NCBI GenBank assembly: GCA_958418815.1
Contig: CATZGB010000003.1
Span: 43,142-107,141, forward strand
Source of the DNA: an uncultured Bacteroidales bacterium
Lineage (GTDB): Bacteria > Bacteroidota > Bacteroidia > Bacteroidales > Muribaculaceae
DNA: 64,000 nucleotides
Direction of reading: 5' to 3'
A model generated the notes under the pieces. It did no database searches, had not been told where the DNA came from, and saw nothing but the letters and a program-made list of their open reading frames with translations. Made by a program: the position numbers and the translations under genes. This document shows positions 25,235 to 34,099 of this stretch, one piece after another. Each line of letters opens with the position of its first letter. The stretch's first letter is position 1.

Positions 25235-27589
25235 ATGAATAATATAATACTCAAATCAATCTTATGCCTCATAATCGTGGGGACGTCAGCGGCATTCACA
25301 CCCACAAATGCCACAAATCAACCTGGCGTTGATACAGCCCTCTCGCCCAACTTGAAAGGGGTTGTTGTAGATGACAACAAAGCCCCGATAGATTTTGTAA
25401 ATGTAGTCTTACTGAAAGCCGACTCCACATATCTCGCAGGTACGGTCACCGATAAAGAGGGGGCTTTTATGTTCAGGGGCACTTGGGATAGTCCCAAGTT
25501 CGTAAAAATCTCTTCAATTGGGTATGCCTCTCAAACCCTTGATATTCCACCGACTGGTGATTTAGGCATAATTGTCCTTGACACCAAGAGCACTATGCTT
25601 GGTGAAGTCGTGGTAAAATCAAATCGCCCGGTAACCGCTATAAAAGGGGATGCCCTTGTGACGAATGTCGCAGGCACGCAGCTTGAACATGCCGGAACAG
25701 CCGAAGATGTTCTGGTTCAAGTTCCTATGGTTGTCGGACGCGATGGAGTGTTTGAGGTTTTCGGCAAGGGTTCTCCGGCAATTTATATCAATGGCCGTCT
25801 CGTGCGGGATTCCAACGAACTGATGCAGATAAGTTCGGCTGATATAAAAAACGTTGAAGTTGTCACAAATCCGGGGGTCAGATATGACGCGTCGGTCAAT
25901 TCCGTAATCCGTATAACAACGAAACGGCCGCAGGGAGATGGTTTCAGCGGTTTGCTTCGTGCTGTCCTCAGGGAGAATAAATATTTCTCCAATGTGGATC
26001 AGGCGAATTTCAAATATAGGACAGGTGGGCTTGAGTTATTCGCCAATTTCGGCGGAGCAATAGCGAAGTTCCAAAGCAACCAATATGGAATATCCAACTC
26101 CTCCCTGTTATGGGAAGAAGGGATAACTCAGAACGGCTACGGAAACGTGAAAGATTTCTTCGGAAAGGTGGGATTCTCATATATGTTTAATGAGAAGCAT
26201 TCAATCGGAGCCTATTACAGTAATGGCATCACAAGCGACAAGATGCATCATACCCATCTTACTGAATTGTCGGCTAACGGAGAGTTTTTAGACATGACCA
26301 CAAGCACACGGTCAGGTGACACCAAGAAACTTCCACGACATTATGCCAATATCTATTATAATGGAAAGGTCGGAGATCTTGGCATTGATCTGAACACTGA
26401 TTATCTGTGGAATAAGTCCCGTTCCAATGTCACAGTGGATGAAATCAGCGTGACTGATGGAAACTCGTTGATAAACTCCCTCGGGACAAGTCGGGGACGT
26501 ATGTTTGCCGAGAAACTGGTTTTAAGTTACCCGATATGGAAGGGCGTGATTGAGGTCGGTGAGGAATATGTGTCTTCGCGCTTCTCTTCCGATTATATGA
26601 CTGACGCAGAAATCATAAGTGATGCCAATACACGGGTTGACGAAAACAATATTGCCGGATTCCTTGATTTCCGACAGACATTCGGTCGCTTCAGCCTCGG
26701 GGCCGGATTGAGGTATGAGCACGTGAATTTCGATTATATGGAAAACGGGCGGAAAAAAGAAGATCAGAGCAAGACTTATAATAATCTCTTCCCCTCCTTC
26801 TTTATGTCCACAACGGTAGATAAAGTCCAATTCTCAATGAGCTATACCGGCAAGACAAGACGGCCCAATTATGGCGACCTGGATGGTGCAATCGATTATA
26901 TCAACCGTTTTACACTTCAAGGCGGGAATCCATACCTTAAACCAGAGAAGACACATACTGTGGAACTTACCGGAGCTTGGAGACGATTATTCGCACAATT
27001 GTCATATACCTATAAAAAGGATCCCATCATATCTACAACCGTGCCCTACGGCGAAAGCGGCGAGGTGAAGCTCATGACTCTGGACAATTTTCCAGAGATA
27101 CATTCAATCCGCGCGTTTATAGGGACCAGTTTCAATATCGGCATCTGGGAACCACGGGTAAATCTCGGCATCACGAAGCAGTGGTTTGCAATCGACACTT
27201 GGAAAGGGCGTAAACACTTGAATAATCCACAAGGAATGGTGCAATGGCAAAATGCCATACATCTCCCCTATGATATATGGATGAACTTGGATATGGCATG
27301 GGAAAGCGCAGGCGATGACAGGAACATACATCGCAAATCCTGCTCTTACCTTAACGCCAAACTATACAAGGCGTTTTTCAACAACAGCTTCAGTGTTTCC
27401 GTCGAGGCAAACGACATCTTCAACAAACGTAATTATGGTGTTACTTCATTCAGTAGAGATATAACCCGTTACGTATGTGTAACGGATTTAAGCCGTTCAT
27501 TCTACTTGACTCTACAGTACTCATTTAACTCCAGTCGTGACCGTTACAAGGGGCGTGGAGCAGGTGCGAACGAAAAGAATCGATTCTAA
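25235..27589 (+). CDS. Outer-membrane beta-barrel protein with CarboxypepD_reg domain (TonB-receptor-like)
   Basis: A 784-residue protein with a signal peptide (about 1-27), a carboxypeptidase-regulatory-like domain (about 40-125, LKGVVVDDNKAPIDFVNVVL), a plug-like domain (about 130-230, YINGRLVRDSNELMQISSAD, IKNVEVVTNPGVRYDA) and a long barrel ending in an Arg/Gly-rich tail. This is the outer-membrane beta-barrel (OMP_b-brl_3) group related to TonB receptors. Substrate unknown. The Crp-type regulator just upstream suggests a two-gene unit, but no thiamine element is present here. The C-terminus (GAGANEKNRF) lacks the usual final Phe-strand spacing, although the last residue is Phe. Confidence 0.82.
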   Translation: MNNIILKSILCLIIVGTSAAFTPTNATNQPGVDTALSPNLKGVVVDDNKAPIDFVNVVLLKADSTYLAGTVTDKEGAFMFRGTWDSPKFVKISSIGYASQTLDIPPTGDLGIIVLDTKSTMLGEVVVKSNRPVTAIKGDALVTNVAGTQLEHAGTAEDVLVQVPMVVGRDGVFEVFGKGSPAIYINGRLVRDSNELMQISSADIKNVEVVTNPGVRYDASVNSVIRITTKRPQGDGFSGLLRAVLRENKYFSNVDQANFKYRTGGLELFANFGGAIAKFQSNQYGISNSSLLWEEGITQNGYGNVKDFFGKVGFSYMFNEKHSIGAYYSNGITSDKMHHTHLTELSANGEFLDMTTSTRSGDTKKLPRHYANIYYNGKVGDLGIDLNTDYLWNKSRSNVTVDEISVTDGNSLINSLGTSRGRMFAEKLVLSYPIWKGVIEVGEEYVSSRFSSDYMTDAEIISDANTRVDENNIAGFLDFRQTFGRFSLGAGLRYEHVNFDYMENGRKKEDQSKTYNNLFPSFFMSTTVDKVQFSMSYTGKTRRPNYGDLDGAIDYINRFTLQGGNPYLKPEKTHTVELTGAWRRLFAQLSYTYKKDPIISTTVPYGESGEVKLMTLDNFPEIHSIRAFIGTSFNIGIWEPRVNLGITKQWFAIDTWKGRKHLNNPQGMVQWQNAIHLPYDIWMNLDMAWESAGDDRNIHRKSCSYLNAKLYKAFFNNSFSVSVEANDIFNKRNYGVTSFSRDITRYVCVTDLSRSFYLTLQYSFNSSRDRYKGRGAGANEKNRF

Positions 27590-27626
27590 ACAACAAGCCA
27601 TCTTGAAAACACACCATTAGTTAATC

Positions 27627-27652
27627 AAAGGGAGACTTCGGTCTCCTTTTTT
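27627..27652 (+). terminator. Rho-independent terminator
   Basis: GGAGAC-TTCG-GTCTCC (27631-27646) with a stable UUCG loop and six T, 38 bp after the beta-barrel gene stop. Confidence 0.92.
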
Positions 27653-27796
27653 GTATTGTCAGCAGAAAGTCCTCCCCAATCACTCGTTATGCCTCGGGCT
27701 TAAAATTTTCAGGACTATTTCAGATGGATATCTTGCAGTTCGGTCTTGAATATTCGCCTTTTTATTCTGTCGTTGTCAAAATCTCCAGATTTTTCG

Positions 27797-27804
27797 TAAA
27801 TTTG
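27797..27804 (+). promoter_or_regulatory. -7 promoter box of cls-recQ
   Basis: TAAATTTG, an exact TAnnTTTG match, with TTG at 27773-27775 as a possible -33 element. The ATG of cls is 8 bp downstream, implying a nearly leaderless mRNA. Confidence 0.65.
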
Positions 27805-27812
27805 CAGATAGT

Positions 27813-29276
27813 ATGTGGACACTGGTCGACTATATAAACACGACTTGGCTGTGGTGGACAGTCACCATTGCCTACGCCGCCATTGTGCTTGGAGTGATCG
27901 CCATCGTTGTTTCGGAAAACCGCAATCCGGTGAAATCACTCGCGTGGGTCACCGTGTTGCTCGTCCTCCCGGCCGTAGGCTTGATTCTGTACATATTTTT
28001 CGGCCGTAACATACAAAACAAGCGCATAATCTCAAGGCGCAACCGCAGGAAGCTCAGACGACTTGAGCAAAACGGGAAAATTGACTCATCCAAGGTGAGA
28101 CAATCGCCAGCCTGCCTGCGACACATCAAACTCGCCCATTCCCTCCAGGGATCACCATATTACGAAGGCAACAACGTGGCCATATTCGACAATGGCCGTT
28201 CCAAATTCGAGGCTTTGCTCGCCGATATCTCTCGTGCCGAGAGATACATCAATATCGAGTATTACATCATCGCGGCAGACAAGATAGGCCGCCGCATAAG
28301 CGAAGCCCTCGTCGAGAGGGCCCGCGCCGGAGTCAAAATCCGGATTATCTATGACTCCGTGGGTTCCTTCAAGACCCCCGGAAAATTCTTCAAGAAACTG
28401 AAAAAAGAGGGCATAGAAGCCTACCCGTTCTTTGAGGTGGTCTTCCCTCCTTTCGGCACACGCGTCAATTGGCGCAATCACCGTAAAATCGTTGTCATAG
28501 ACGGCATCATCGGATATATCGGAGGCATGAACATAGCCGACCGATATGTGGATGGCGGGAAACACTTTGATGTGTGGCGCGACCTTCACCTCCGCGTCAC
28601 CGGCCCTGGCGTGGCAGCCTTGCAGCAGTCATTCGCCGTGGACTGGAACTATATGGGGCAACCTCTGATTGAAGAAGAGATTCCAGACCTTCCGGAGGCG
28701 GCATCCCCCGTCACGGAAGAGAGCAACAATGTGGGAATACAGTTGCTGACAGGAGGCCCTGTCAACCAATGGATGAACATGACGCTGATGTTCCAGCAGG
28801 CGATATCCACAGCAAAGACCCGCGTATGGCTCCAGACTCCCTATTTCCTACCCACCGAAGGTCTGCTGCATGCCCTCCAGGTCGCCTCGCTGTCAAAAGT
28901 CGACGTGCGCATAATGCTCCCCCGGCGCAGTGACAGCGACATGCTGCGCTGGGCATCATTCAGCTATGTGCAGGAATGCCTGAGAGCCGGCATAAAGGTA
29001 TATCTCTACGACAAAGGAATGCTCCACAGCAAAGCGATCATTGTCGATGACGACTTTGCCACAGTCGGTTCGACCAACTTTGACTTCCGCAGTTTTGAAC
29101 ACAACTTCGAGGCAAACCTGCTTGTCTACTCCAAGGAATTCAACACGGCGCTGCGGACACGCTTCATCGCCGACCAGCGCGACTGCATAAGGGTGAATCC
29201 CTCCATATGGCGCCAGCGCCCCTATCTTGAGAAAGGGCTGGAATCCGTGATGCGTCTTTTCGCGCCAATCCTCTGA
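27813..29276 (+). CDS. cls: Cardiolipin synthase (phospholipase D family)
   Basis: A 487-residue membrane enzyme that would join two phosphatidylglycerols into cardiolipin and glycerol. Two N-terminal hydrophobic helices (about 8-60) are followed by two phospholipase D domains with HKD motifs: NHRKIVVIDG near residue 223 and HSKAIIVDDD near 403, each followed by a G-[GS]-x-N motif (GGMN, GSTN). Length is standard for ClsA-type enzymes. It is preceded by its own promoter, and recQ begins 10 bp after its stop. Confidence 0.93.
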   Translation: MWTLVDYINTTWLWWTVTIAYAAIVLGVIAIVVSENRNPVKSLAWVTVLLVLPAVGLILYIFFGRNIQNKRIISRRNRRKLRRLEQNGKIDSSKVRQSPACLRHIKLAHSLQGSPYYEGNNVAIFDNGRSKFEALLADISRAERYINIEYYIIAADKIGRRISEALVERARAGVKIRIIYDSVGSFKTPGKFFKKLKKEGIEAYPFFEVVFPPFGTRVNWRNHRKIVVIDGIIGYIGGMNIADRYVDGGKHFDVWRDLHLRVTGPGVAALQQSFAVDWNYMGQPLIEEEIPDLPEAASPVTEESNNVGIQLLTGGPVNQWMNMTLMFQQAISTAKTRVWLQTPYFLPTEGLLHALQVASLSKVDVRIMLPRRSDSDMLRWASFSYVQECLRAGIKVYLYDKGMLHSKAIIVDDDFATVGSTNFDFRSFEHNFEANLLVYSKEFNTALRTRFIADQRDCIRVNPSIWRQRPYLEKGLESVMRLFAPIL

Positions 29277-29285
29277 CCCTTCATC

Positions 29286-31226
29286 ATGCCAGACACGAAC
29301 CCTTCGATCCACGCTCTGCTGAAAACACATTGGGGCTATGATTCCTTCCGACCGATGCAGGAGGAAATCATAACCTCGGTGCTTGCCGGCCATGACACGC
29401 TCGGGCTTCTTCCGACCGGAGGGGGAAAGTCAATCACTTTCCAGATTCCAGCATTGGCCCTCAATGGCCTCACAGTTGTGGTCACCCCGCTTATTTCCCT
29501 GATGAAAGACCAGGTTGACAACCTCCGCCGCAGAGGAATCCGCGCAGGCCAGCTCAACCACGCTATGAAACGTTCGGAAAGCGAGCTTGTCCTCAAACGC
29601 TGTGAACTCGGGAAAATAAAGATCCTCTATCTTTCGCCTGAGAAACTACGCTCGCCAAACATGGATGCCTGGTGGAACATCCTTGATGTAAAGCTCATCG
29701 TGGTCGACGAGGCCCACTGTATTTCGCAATGGGGATATGACTTCCGCCCCTCCTACCTGAAAATAGGAGAACTTCGCGCCCGTTTTCCAAAGACTCCGGT
29801 ACTCGCCCTGACTGCGTCAGCCACCCCGCAAGTGGTCGACGACATAATGGAGAAGCTCTCTTTCAGAGACAGAACCCACTGTTTCCAGCTGAGTTTCACC
29901 CGTAAGAACATATCATATATCGCGAGACATTGCGATTTCAAAGACACTGAGCTGCTCCATATCCTCTCCCGGGTGAGCGGATGCGGCATAGTCTACACCC
30001 GCTCAAGGAAGCGCACCCAGGAACTCGCCGCGTTTCTGACATCCAACGACATCTCGGCCGATTATTACCACGCGGGGCTCTCTCCCGAAGAAAAAAACGA
30101 ACGGCAGAACCGGTGGAAATCCGGTGAGACAAGAGTGATGGTAGCCACCAACGCGTTCGGCATGGGGATAGACAAACCCGATGTCAGGATTGTGATACAT
30201 CACGACCTGCCTTCATCCCTTGAAGAATATTATCAGGAAGCTGGCCGCGCGGGGCGTGACGGTCTGCCGTCATGGGCCGTGATGCTCACGACCAAAGCCG
30301 ACAAGGCCACTCTCACCCGCAGGCTCTCTGAGACCTATCCCGACAAAGAGGTCATCCGCGACATATACGACAAGCTGTTCATATTCCTCGGAGTCGGCAT
30401 GGGAGAAGGATTCGGCAAAAACTTTGAGTTTCAATTCGGCAAGTTCTGCCAACGCTGGGAATTCAAACCGGTCATCGCCGACAGCGCGCTGCGGATACTC
30501 GCCCAGGCAGGCTATTTCGATTACACCGACGACCTCGTCAGCCCGTCAAGATTGTTCATGACAATGCCGCGCCGCGCGCTTTATGACCTGCAAGGTCTTT
30601 CAGACGAGACCGAGCGGATATTGCAATTCATTCTGCGCAACTACACAGGCATATTCGCCGATTACGAGCAGATACAGGATCCATTCATCGCATCCTCATT
30701 GGAACTGACCGAGCGCACCGTTTACGAGGCATTGCTGCGTCTGCGCAAAATGCGCGTCATAGACTACACCCCGAGAAAGCGGGCGCCATATATCTATCTG
30801 TTGCGTTCACGCGAACCTCTTCGCGATGTGGTCCTGCCAAAACAGGTGTATGAGATGCGGCGCAAACTGATGGAGGCTCGCCTTGACGCGATGAAAAAAT
30901 TCGCGTTTGATGATTACAACTGCCGTGTCGAGACGATGCTCGGCTATTTCGGAGAAAAAGCCGAACCTTGCGGCACCTGCGACGTGTGCCGCGAACGGCG
31001 ACGGCTCGAAAACATCCGCCACCGTCAAGAGCGGTCGGCGCACGTTTCCCCTGAGGTGATGACCGAAGCGCTGACATTTATAGTCAACCAGAATCCGGCC
31101 GGGATAACAATAGCCGACACCTCACTCCGTCTAAACATGCCTGTGGAAAACATCCTCCCCACGATACGCAATCTTGCTGATTCAGGCCTGATACGGATTG
31201 TCGACAACAACCTCTATCCGGCATAA
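29286..31226 (+). CDS. recQ: RecQ-family ATP-dependent DNA helicase
   Basis: A 646-residue 3'-5' helicase of recombination repair. Walker A GGGKSITF is near residue 46, the DEAH box (DEAHCISQWGYDFRPSY) near 141, followed by the SAT motif TASATP, and motif VI QEAGRAGRDG near 318. The RecQ-Ct zinc site has Cys residues in YNCRVETMLGYF and CGTCDVC (about 545-570). A clear HRDC domain is not visible; the C-terminus instead carries a short winged-helix-like region. It shares the cls promoter. Bacteroidales carry several RecQ paralogues, so this may not be the only one. Confidence 0.92.
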   Translation: MPDTNPSIHALLKTHWGYDSFRPMQEEIITSVLAGHDTLGLLPTGGGKSITFQIPALALNGLTVVVTPLISLMKDQVDNLRRRGIRAGQLNHAMKRSESELVLKRCELGKIKILYLSPEKLRSPNMDAWWNILDVKLIVVDEAHCISQWGYDFRPSYLKIGELRARFPKTPVLALTASATPQVVDDIMEKLSFRDRTHCFQLSFTRKNISYIARHCDFKDTELLHILSRVSGCGIVYTRSRKRTQELAAFLTSNDISADYYHAGLSPEEKNERQNRWKSGETRVMVATNAFGMGIDKPDVRIVIHHDLPSSLEEYYQEAGRAGRDGLPSWAVMLTTKADKATLTRRLSETYPDKEVIRDIYDKLFIFLGVGMGEGFGKNFEFQFGKFCQRWEFKPVIADSALRILAQAGYFDYTDDLVSPSRLFMTMPRRALYDLQGLSDETERILQFILRNYTGIFADYEQIQDPFIASSLELTERTVYEALLRLRKMRVIDYTPRKRAPYIYLLRSREPLRDVVLPKQVYEMRRKLMEARLDAMKKFAFDDYNCRVETMLGYFGEKAEPCGTCDVCRERRRLENIRHRQERSAHVSPEVMTEALTFIVNQNPAGITIADTSLRLNMPVENILPTIRNLADSGLIRIVDNNLYPA

Positions 31227-31242
31227 GAGACCAAAACAAGAA

Positions 31243-31286
31243 AACGGGTTTCGCCGCCACCATCTGTGGCACAAGCGAAACCCGTT
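31243..31286. terminator. Convergent hairpin between recQ and the TPR chimera gene
   Basis: A perfect 12-bp outer stem AACGGGTTTCGC (31243-31254 with 31275-31286) and an inner GCCAC/GTGGC stem (31256-31260 with 31266-31270). A-rich DNA precedes it, which gives a U-rich tail to RNA from the minus strand. Confidence 0.7.
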
Positions 31287-31325
31287 GTCAGTCGCAGTCT
31301 ATCACGTGCGATTCAAGGGGGATGT

Positions 31326-33014
31326 TTATCTGGAGAGATCAAACTTCATTGATTCAGAACTTCCATCCACATATGTCACGGAGAGGACATATACCCCATC
31401 GCCGAGCGATTCGACTGGCACAACCGCTGAATTCTCCCCGGGAGACATCCTGATGACCATACGGCCAGCAACATCCACGACCAGAATATCAGCAATCGCA
31501 TCATCCGCAGTAATTGACAAGCCTTCAGCTATAAGCTTTGTCTCGGATATGGCGACAGTCACCGGTTCGATGCTCGTCATGATGCCGTTTGCGAAATAAA
31601 CCGGGATTGTATGCAGGGGTTTCAGTTCGTCATTAGAGCGTATATCGATGGCTGCCTCATACATTCCCTCAATGAGATTTGACGGATTCATGGTCGCTTT
31701 CACAGTCGCAGACTCTCCGGCTCCGAGCGAAAGGGCTGTCTTGTCGATTGACAGCCAGTCAAGATATGCCGAACGCTCACCTGTGACATTGGCCCTGATG
31801 CAGTAGTTGTGGTCAATGCCAAGCTCGGCCATGGACCACCAGGTCTCACCGCCGATATTGCACAAGTCGCCATATCCGGCAACCGCCGCCACACCGTCGA
31901 TACCTATATGATATTTAGAGGCAGACATATTCCGCATCTCAACACCAAACCAGATGTCCTCGCCGGTTATCTCAACGGGAGTATCAAGCGTGACGACATT
32001 CCAGCTTGCAGGCTGCGCCGTGAATTCCTGGTCAACAATGACCGCTCCGGCGACAACACTCAGCAATATCATCCGCTGCCGCCTTATTATTGACTCTTTC
32101 TCATCTTTATCCTTGTACAATGACTGGATTTCATCTGCGGTCTTGGCAGCCTTGTATTGGAACAGGACATTTTTCACCGCATTGAACTCCCTGTCATCCA
32201 TTATAGAATCCCTTATGTCAAAAAATCTTGCCCTGTACTCCCGGGCCCGCCCGGGCTGACCATTTTCCGCATAATATTCCGACAATGCGTCATACACCGA
32301 GGGAAACATCATCTCAAGGCCGTTACGTTCGGCGACTTCACGGCATCGGTGCATATATATGAGGGCGGAATCGGCATTTCCCATATCAATATATGCCGAA
32401 TAAAGTTCCTGACAAGCCGAACCCTCATAACGAGGCTCGATGGTCGACTCGCGTGCGAAGTTTGCCATCTCACGCAACTTGCTCACAGCCGGGCCATACC
32501 GTTTCTTACCCTTAAGCAGCAAGCCCTCAAGAAGACCGTCAAGGAATATCTCTTCATCAGTCTTAGGAGAATACATCCGTCTTGACATGACCAGGTATTG
32601 TTCAGCCTCAATGGTGTCGCCGGTGTATGTTGTCATCCCCGAAAGATTGGTCAGGAGCTTTTTCTCCACATCATTGTCGGGATGTGCCTCGCATATACGC
32701 AAGCCTTTCTTGTAATAGTCTATGCCTGTCTCATAATCGTTCAGACAACAATAGACATTCCCGATGTTTTTATGGATGACAGCCCCCATCGGTTGGGATG
32801 GTGATGCCTCGCTGGCAATCAGGGCCTGTATGTAATTGTCCAGGGCCCCGGCATAGTCGCATCGTCGCATCATAATGTCTCCGACCCCGACATAGGCCCT
32901 TACCCGGTTTGTGACCGCAGCAGAGTCCAATGTTTCCGGCTGCCGGGCGCACACAATCAAATACAATGAGAGGGCATCACCCTGCGCCCCCTGCCTGAGA
33001 GAGCTGTCGGCCAT
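31326..33014 (-). CDS. Chimeric TPR protein fused to a secreted-protein C-terminal module
   Basis: A 562-codon frame with two unrelated halves. Residues 1 to about 320 are tetratricopeptide repeats, a coiled coil and the first part of a membrane helix (RRQRMILLSVVAGAVIV), as in Bacteroidetes TPR sensor kinases or regulators. At about 32031-32045 it switches abruptly to an extracellular beta-sandwich (VDQEFTAQPASWNVV, IWFGVEM) and a type IX-like C-terminal sorting domain (VYVLSVTYVDGSSESMKFDL). The membrane helix is cut midway and no kinase or DNA-binding domain remains. The frame upstream of the first Met also continues to a stop at 33078 that separates it from its signal peptide. I read this as a deletion fusion and probable pseudogene. 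Confidence 0.6.
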   Translation of the reverse strand: MADSSLRQGAQGDALSLYLIVCARQPETLDSAAVTNRVRAYVGVGDIMMRRCDYAGALDNYIQALIASEASPSQPMGAVIHKNIGNVYCCLNDYETGIDYYKKGLRICEAHPDNDVEKKLLTNLSGMTTYTGDTIEAEQYLVMSRRMYSPKTDEEIFLDGLLEGLLLKGKKRYGPAVSKLREMANFARESTIEPRYEGSACQELYSAYIDMGNADSALIYMHRCREVAERNGLEMMFPSVYDALSEYYAENGQPGRAREYRARFFDIRDSIMDDREFNAVKNVLFQYKAAKTADEIQSLYKDKDEKESIIRRQRMILLSVVAGAVIVDQEFTAQPASWNVVTLDTPVEITGEDIWFGVEMRNMSASKYHIGIDGVAAVAGYGDLCNIGGETWWSMAELGIDHNYCIRANVTGERSAYLDWLSIDKTALSLGAGESATVKATMNPSNLIEGMYEAAIDIRSNDELKPLHTIPVYFANGIMTSIEPVTVAISETKLIAEGLSITADDAIADILVVDVAGRMVIRMSPGENSAVVPVESLGDGVYVLSVTYVDGSSESMKFDLSR

Positions 33015-33077
33015 TTCAAGTATTCTGTCTGCTGGCTTGTCAGAGACCCTGAAAAACAGGCTGTCGGCAACTTCTGA

Positions 33078-33161
33078 TTAGTCGCGACACACCGCGCCAG
33101 GCATACCCGCCACCAGGCACAGGATAAATATCACAAAAAAATGTCTGATTACATTTGCCAT
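33078..33161 (-). pseudogene. Signal-peptide remnant of the chimeric TPR gene
   Basis: From ATG 33159-33161 the frame reads MANVIRHFFVIFILCLVAGM then PGAVCRD and stops at TAA (33078-33080). It resumes in the same frame as SEVADSLFFRVSDKPADRIL, directly joined to the first Met of the 31326-33014 frame. A single in-frame stop therefore separates a good export signal from its protein. Confidence 0.65.
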
Positions 33162-33213
33162 GCCAAATAAAGTCATATCGGGGATTTCTCCCCCTGTGCC
33201 GTGACAGATCGTG

Positions 33214-33951
33214 TCAGCGATAACGTTCAGGGAGAGCCGAACGTATTGCCTCGGCAGACAATTCCGACACTCGCCTGCGGTCTGCCTCATCCGCAGGAGG
33301 TGCGACTGGCTTGTGAATGGTAAGAATCACTTTGCCCCAGTGAGGAAGCCATTGACCGCGTGGAAGCACGTCGTAGGCGCCATCTATCGTAACAGGCACT
33401 ACTGGAAGCTGAAACTCCATCGCGAGCTGGAACGCTCCTGTGTGGAAACGCCCCATACGTCCAGACCTTGACCGCGAACCTTCAGGAAAGACAACCACAG
33501 ACATCCCTCCCTTAAGGGTCTTCTCAGCCTCAGCCATTGTGCGGCGAATCGCGGCAGGAGACGAGTTGTCGACAAAAATATGGCCGGCGGCCTTGCAGCT
33601 TATGCCAATCACGGGGAATTTACGCAGGCCTATTTTCATCATCCATTTGAAGTTGTGATGAAGGAATCCATAAATCGTGAATATGTCATACGCTCCCTGA
33701 TGGTTGGCGACAAACACATACGAGGTCTTCTCCTGGATATTTTCCCGTCCTCTGACCTCGACTTTCACCAATGTGAGCCAAGTGCATATTTTCGCCCAGA
33801 TATGAGGCGGCCAATATCCCCAGAAGCGTCCTCCTCCGGTCAATGACCCTATTATTGTCACAATGCCGGTCAGGACGGTCAACACTACGATCAAGGGAAT
33901 CATAACCACAATCTGATACACTCGATACAGGAGAAGAAGCGTCATTTTCAT
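33214..33951 (-). CDS. plsC: 1-acyl-sn-glycerol-3-phosphate acyltransferase
   Basis: A 245-residue membrane-bound acyltransferase that acylates lysophosphatidate to phosphatidate in phospholipid synthesis. An N-terminal hydrophobic segment (about 5-40) precedes the catalytic motif NHQGAYDIF (NHx4D) near residue 82 and the substrate motif FPEGSRSRSG near 155, in the correct order and spacing for PlsC. The TPR chimera remnant begins 52 bp downstream on the same strand. Confidence 0.9.
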   Translation of the reverse strand: MKMTLLLLYRVYQIVVMIPLIVVLTVLTGIVTIIGSLTGGGRFWGYWPPHIWAKICTWLTLVKVEVRGRENIQEKTSYVFVANHQGAYDIFTIYGFLHHNFKWMMKIGLRKFPVIGISCKAAGHIFVDNSSPAAIRRTMAEAEKTLKGGMSVVVFPEGSRSRSGRMGRFHTGAFQLAMEFQLPVVPVTIDGAYDVLPRGQWLPHWGKVILTIHKPVAPPADEADRRRVSELSAEAIRSALPERYR

Positions 33952-33992
33952 AACTGGATAGATTTTTGGAGGAGTCTGTTTTGTGAAACCAT

Positions 33993-34037
33993 CACCTTGC
34001 AGAAGCCGACAATTTCTATGACGGCTCCTGCAAGGTG
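33993..34037 (-). terminator. Strong hairpin between glyA and plsC
   Basis: A 16-bp stem with one mismatch, arms 33993-34008 (CACCTTGCAGAAGCCG) and 34022-34037. It follows glyA by about 60 bp. No T-run follows on the minus strand, so it may act as an mRNA 3'-end stabiliser rather than an intrinsic terminator. Confidence 0.6.
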
Positions 34038-34099
34038 CGATTACAAATATACCTCTGACGCAAGCTCCGATTCGCGTCAGACAAAGAGGAATCTACGTC

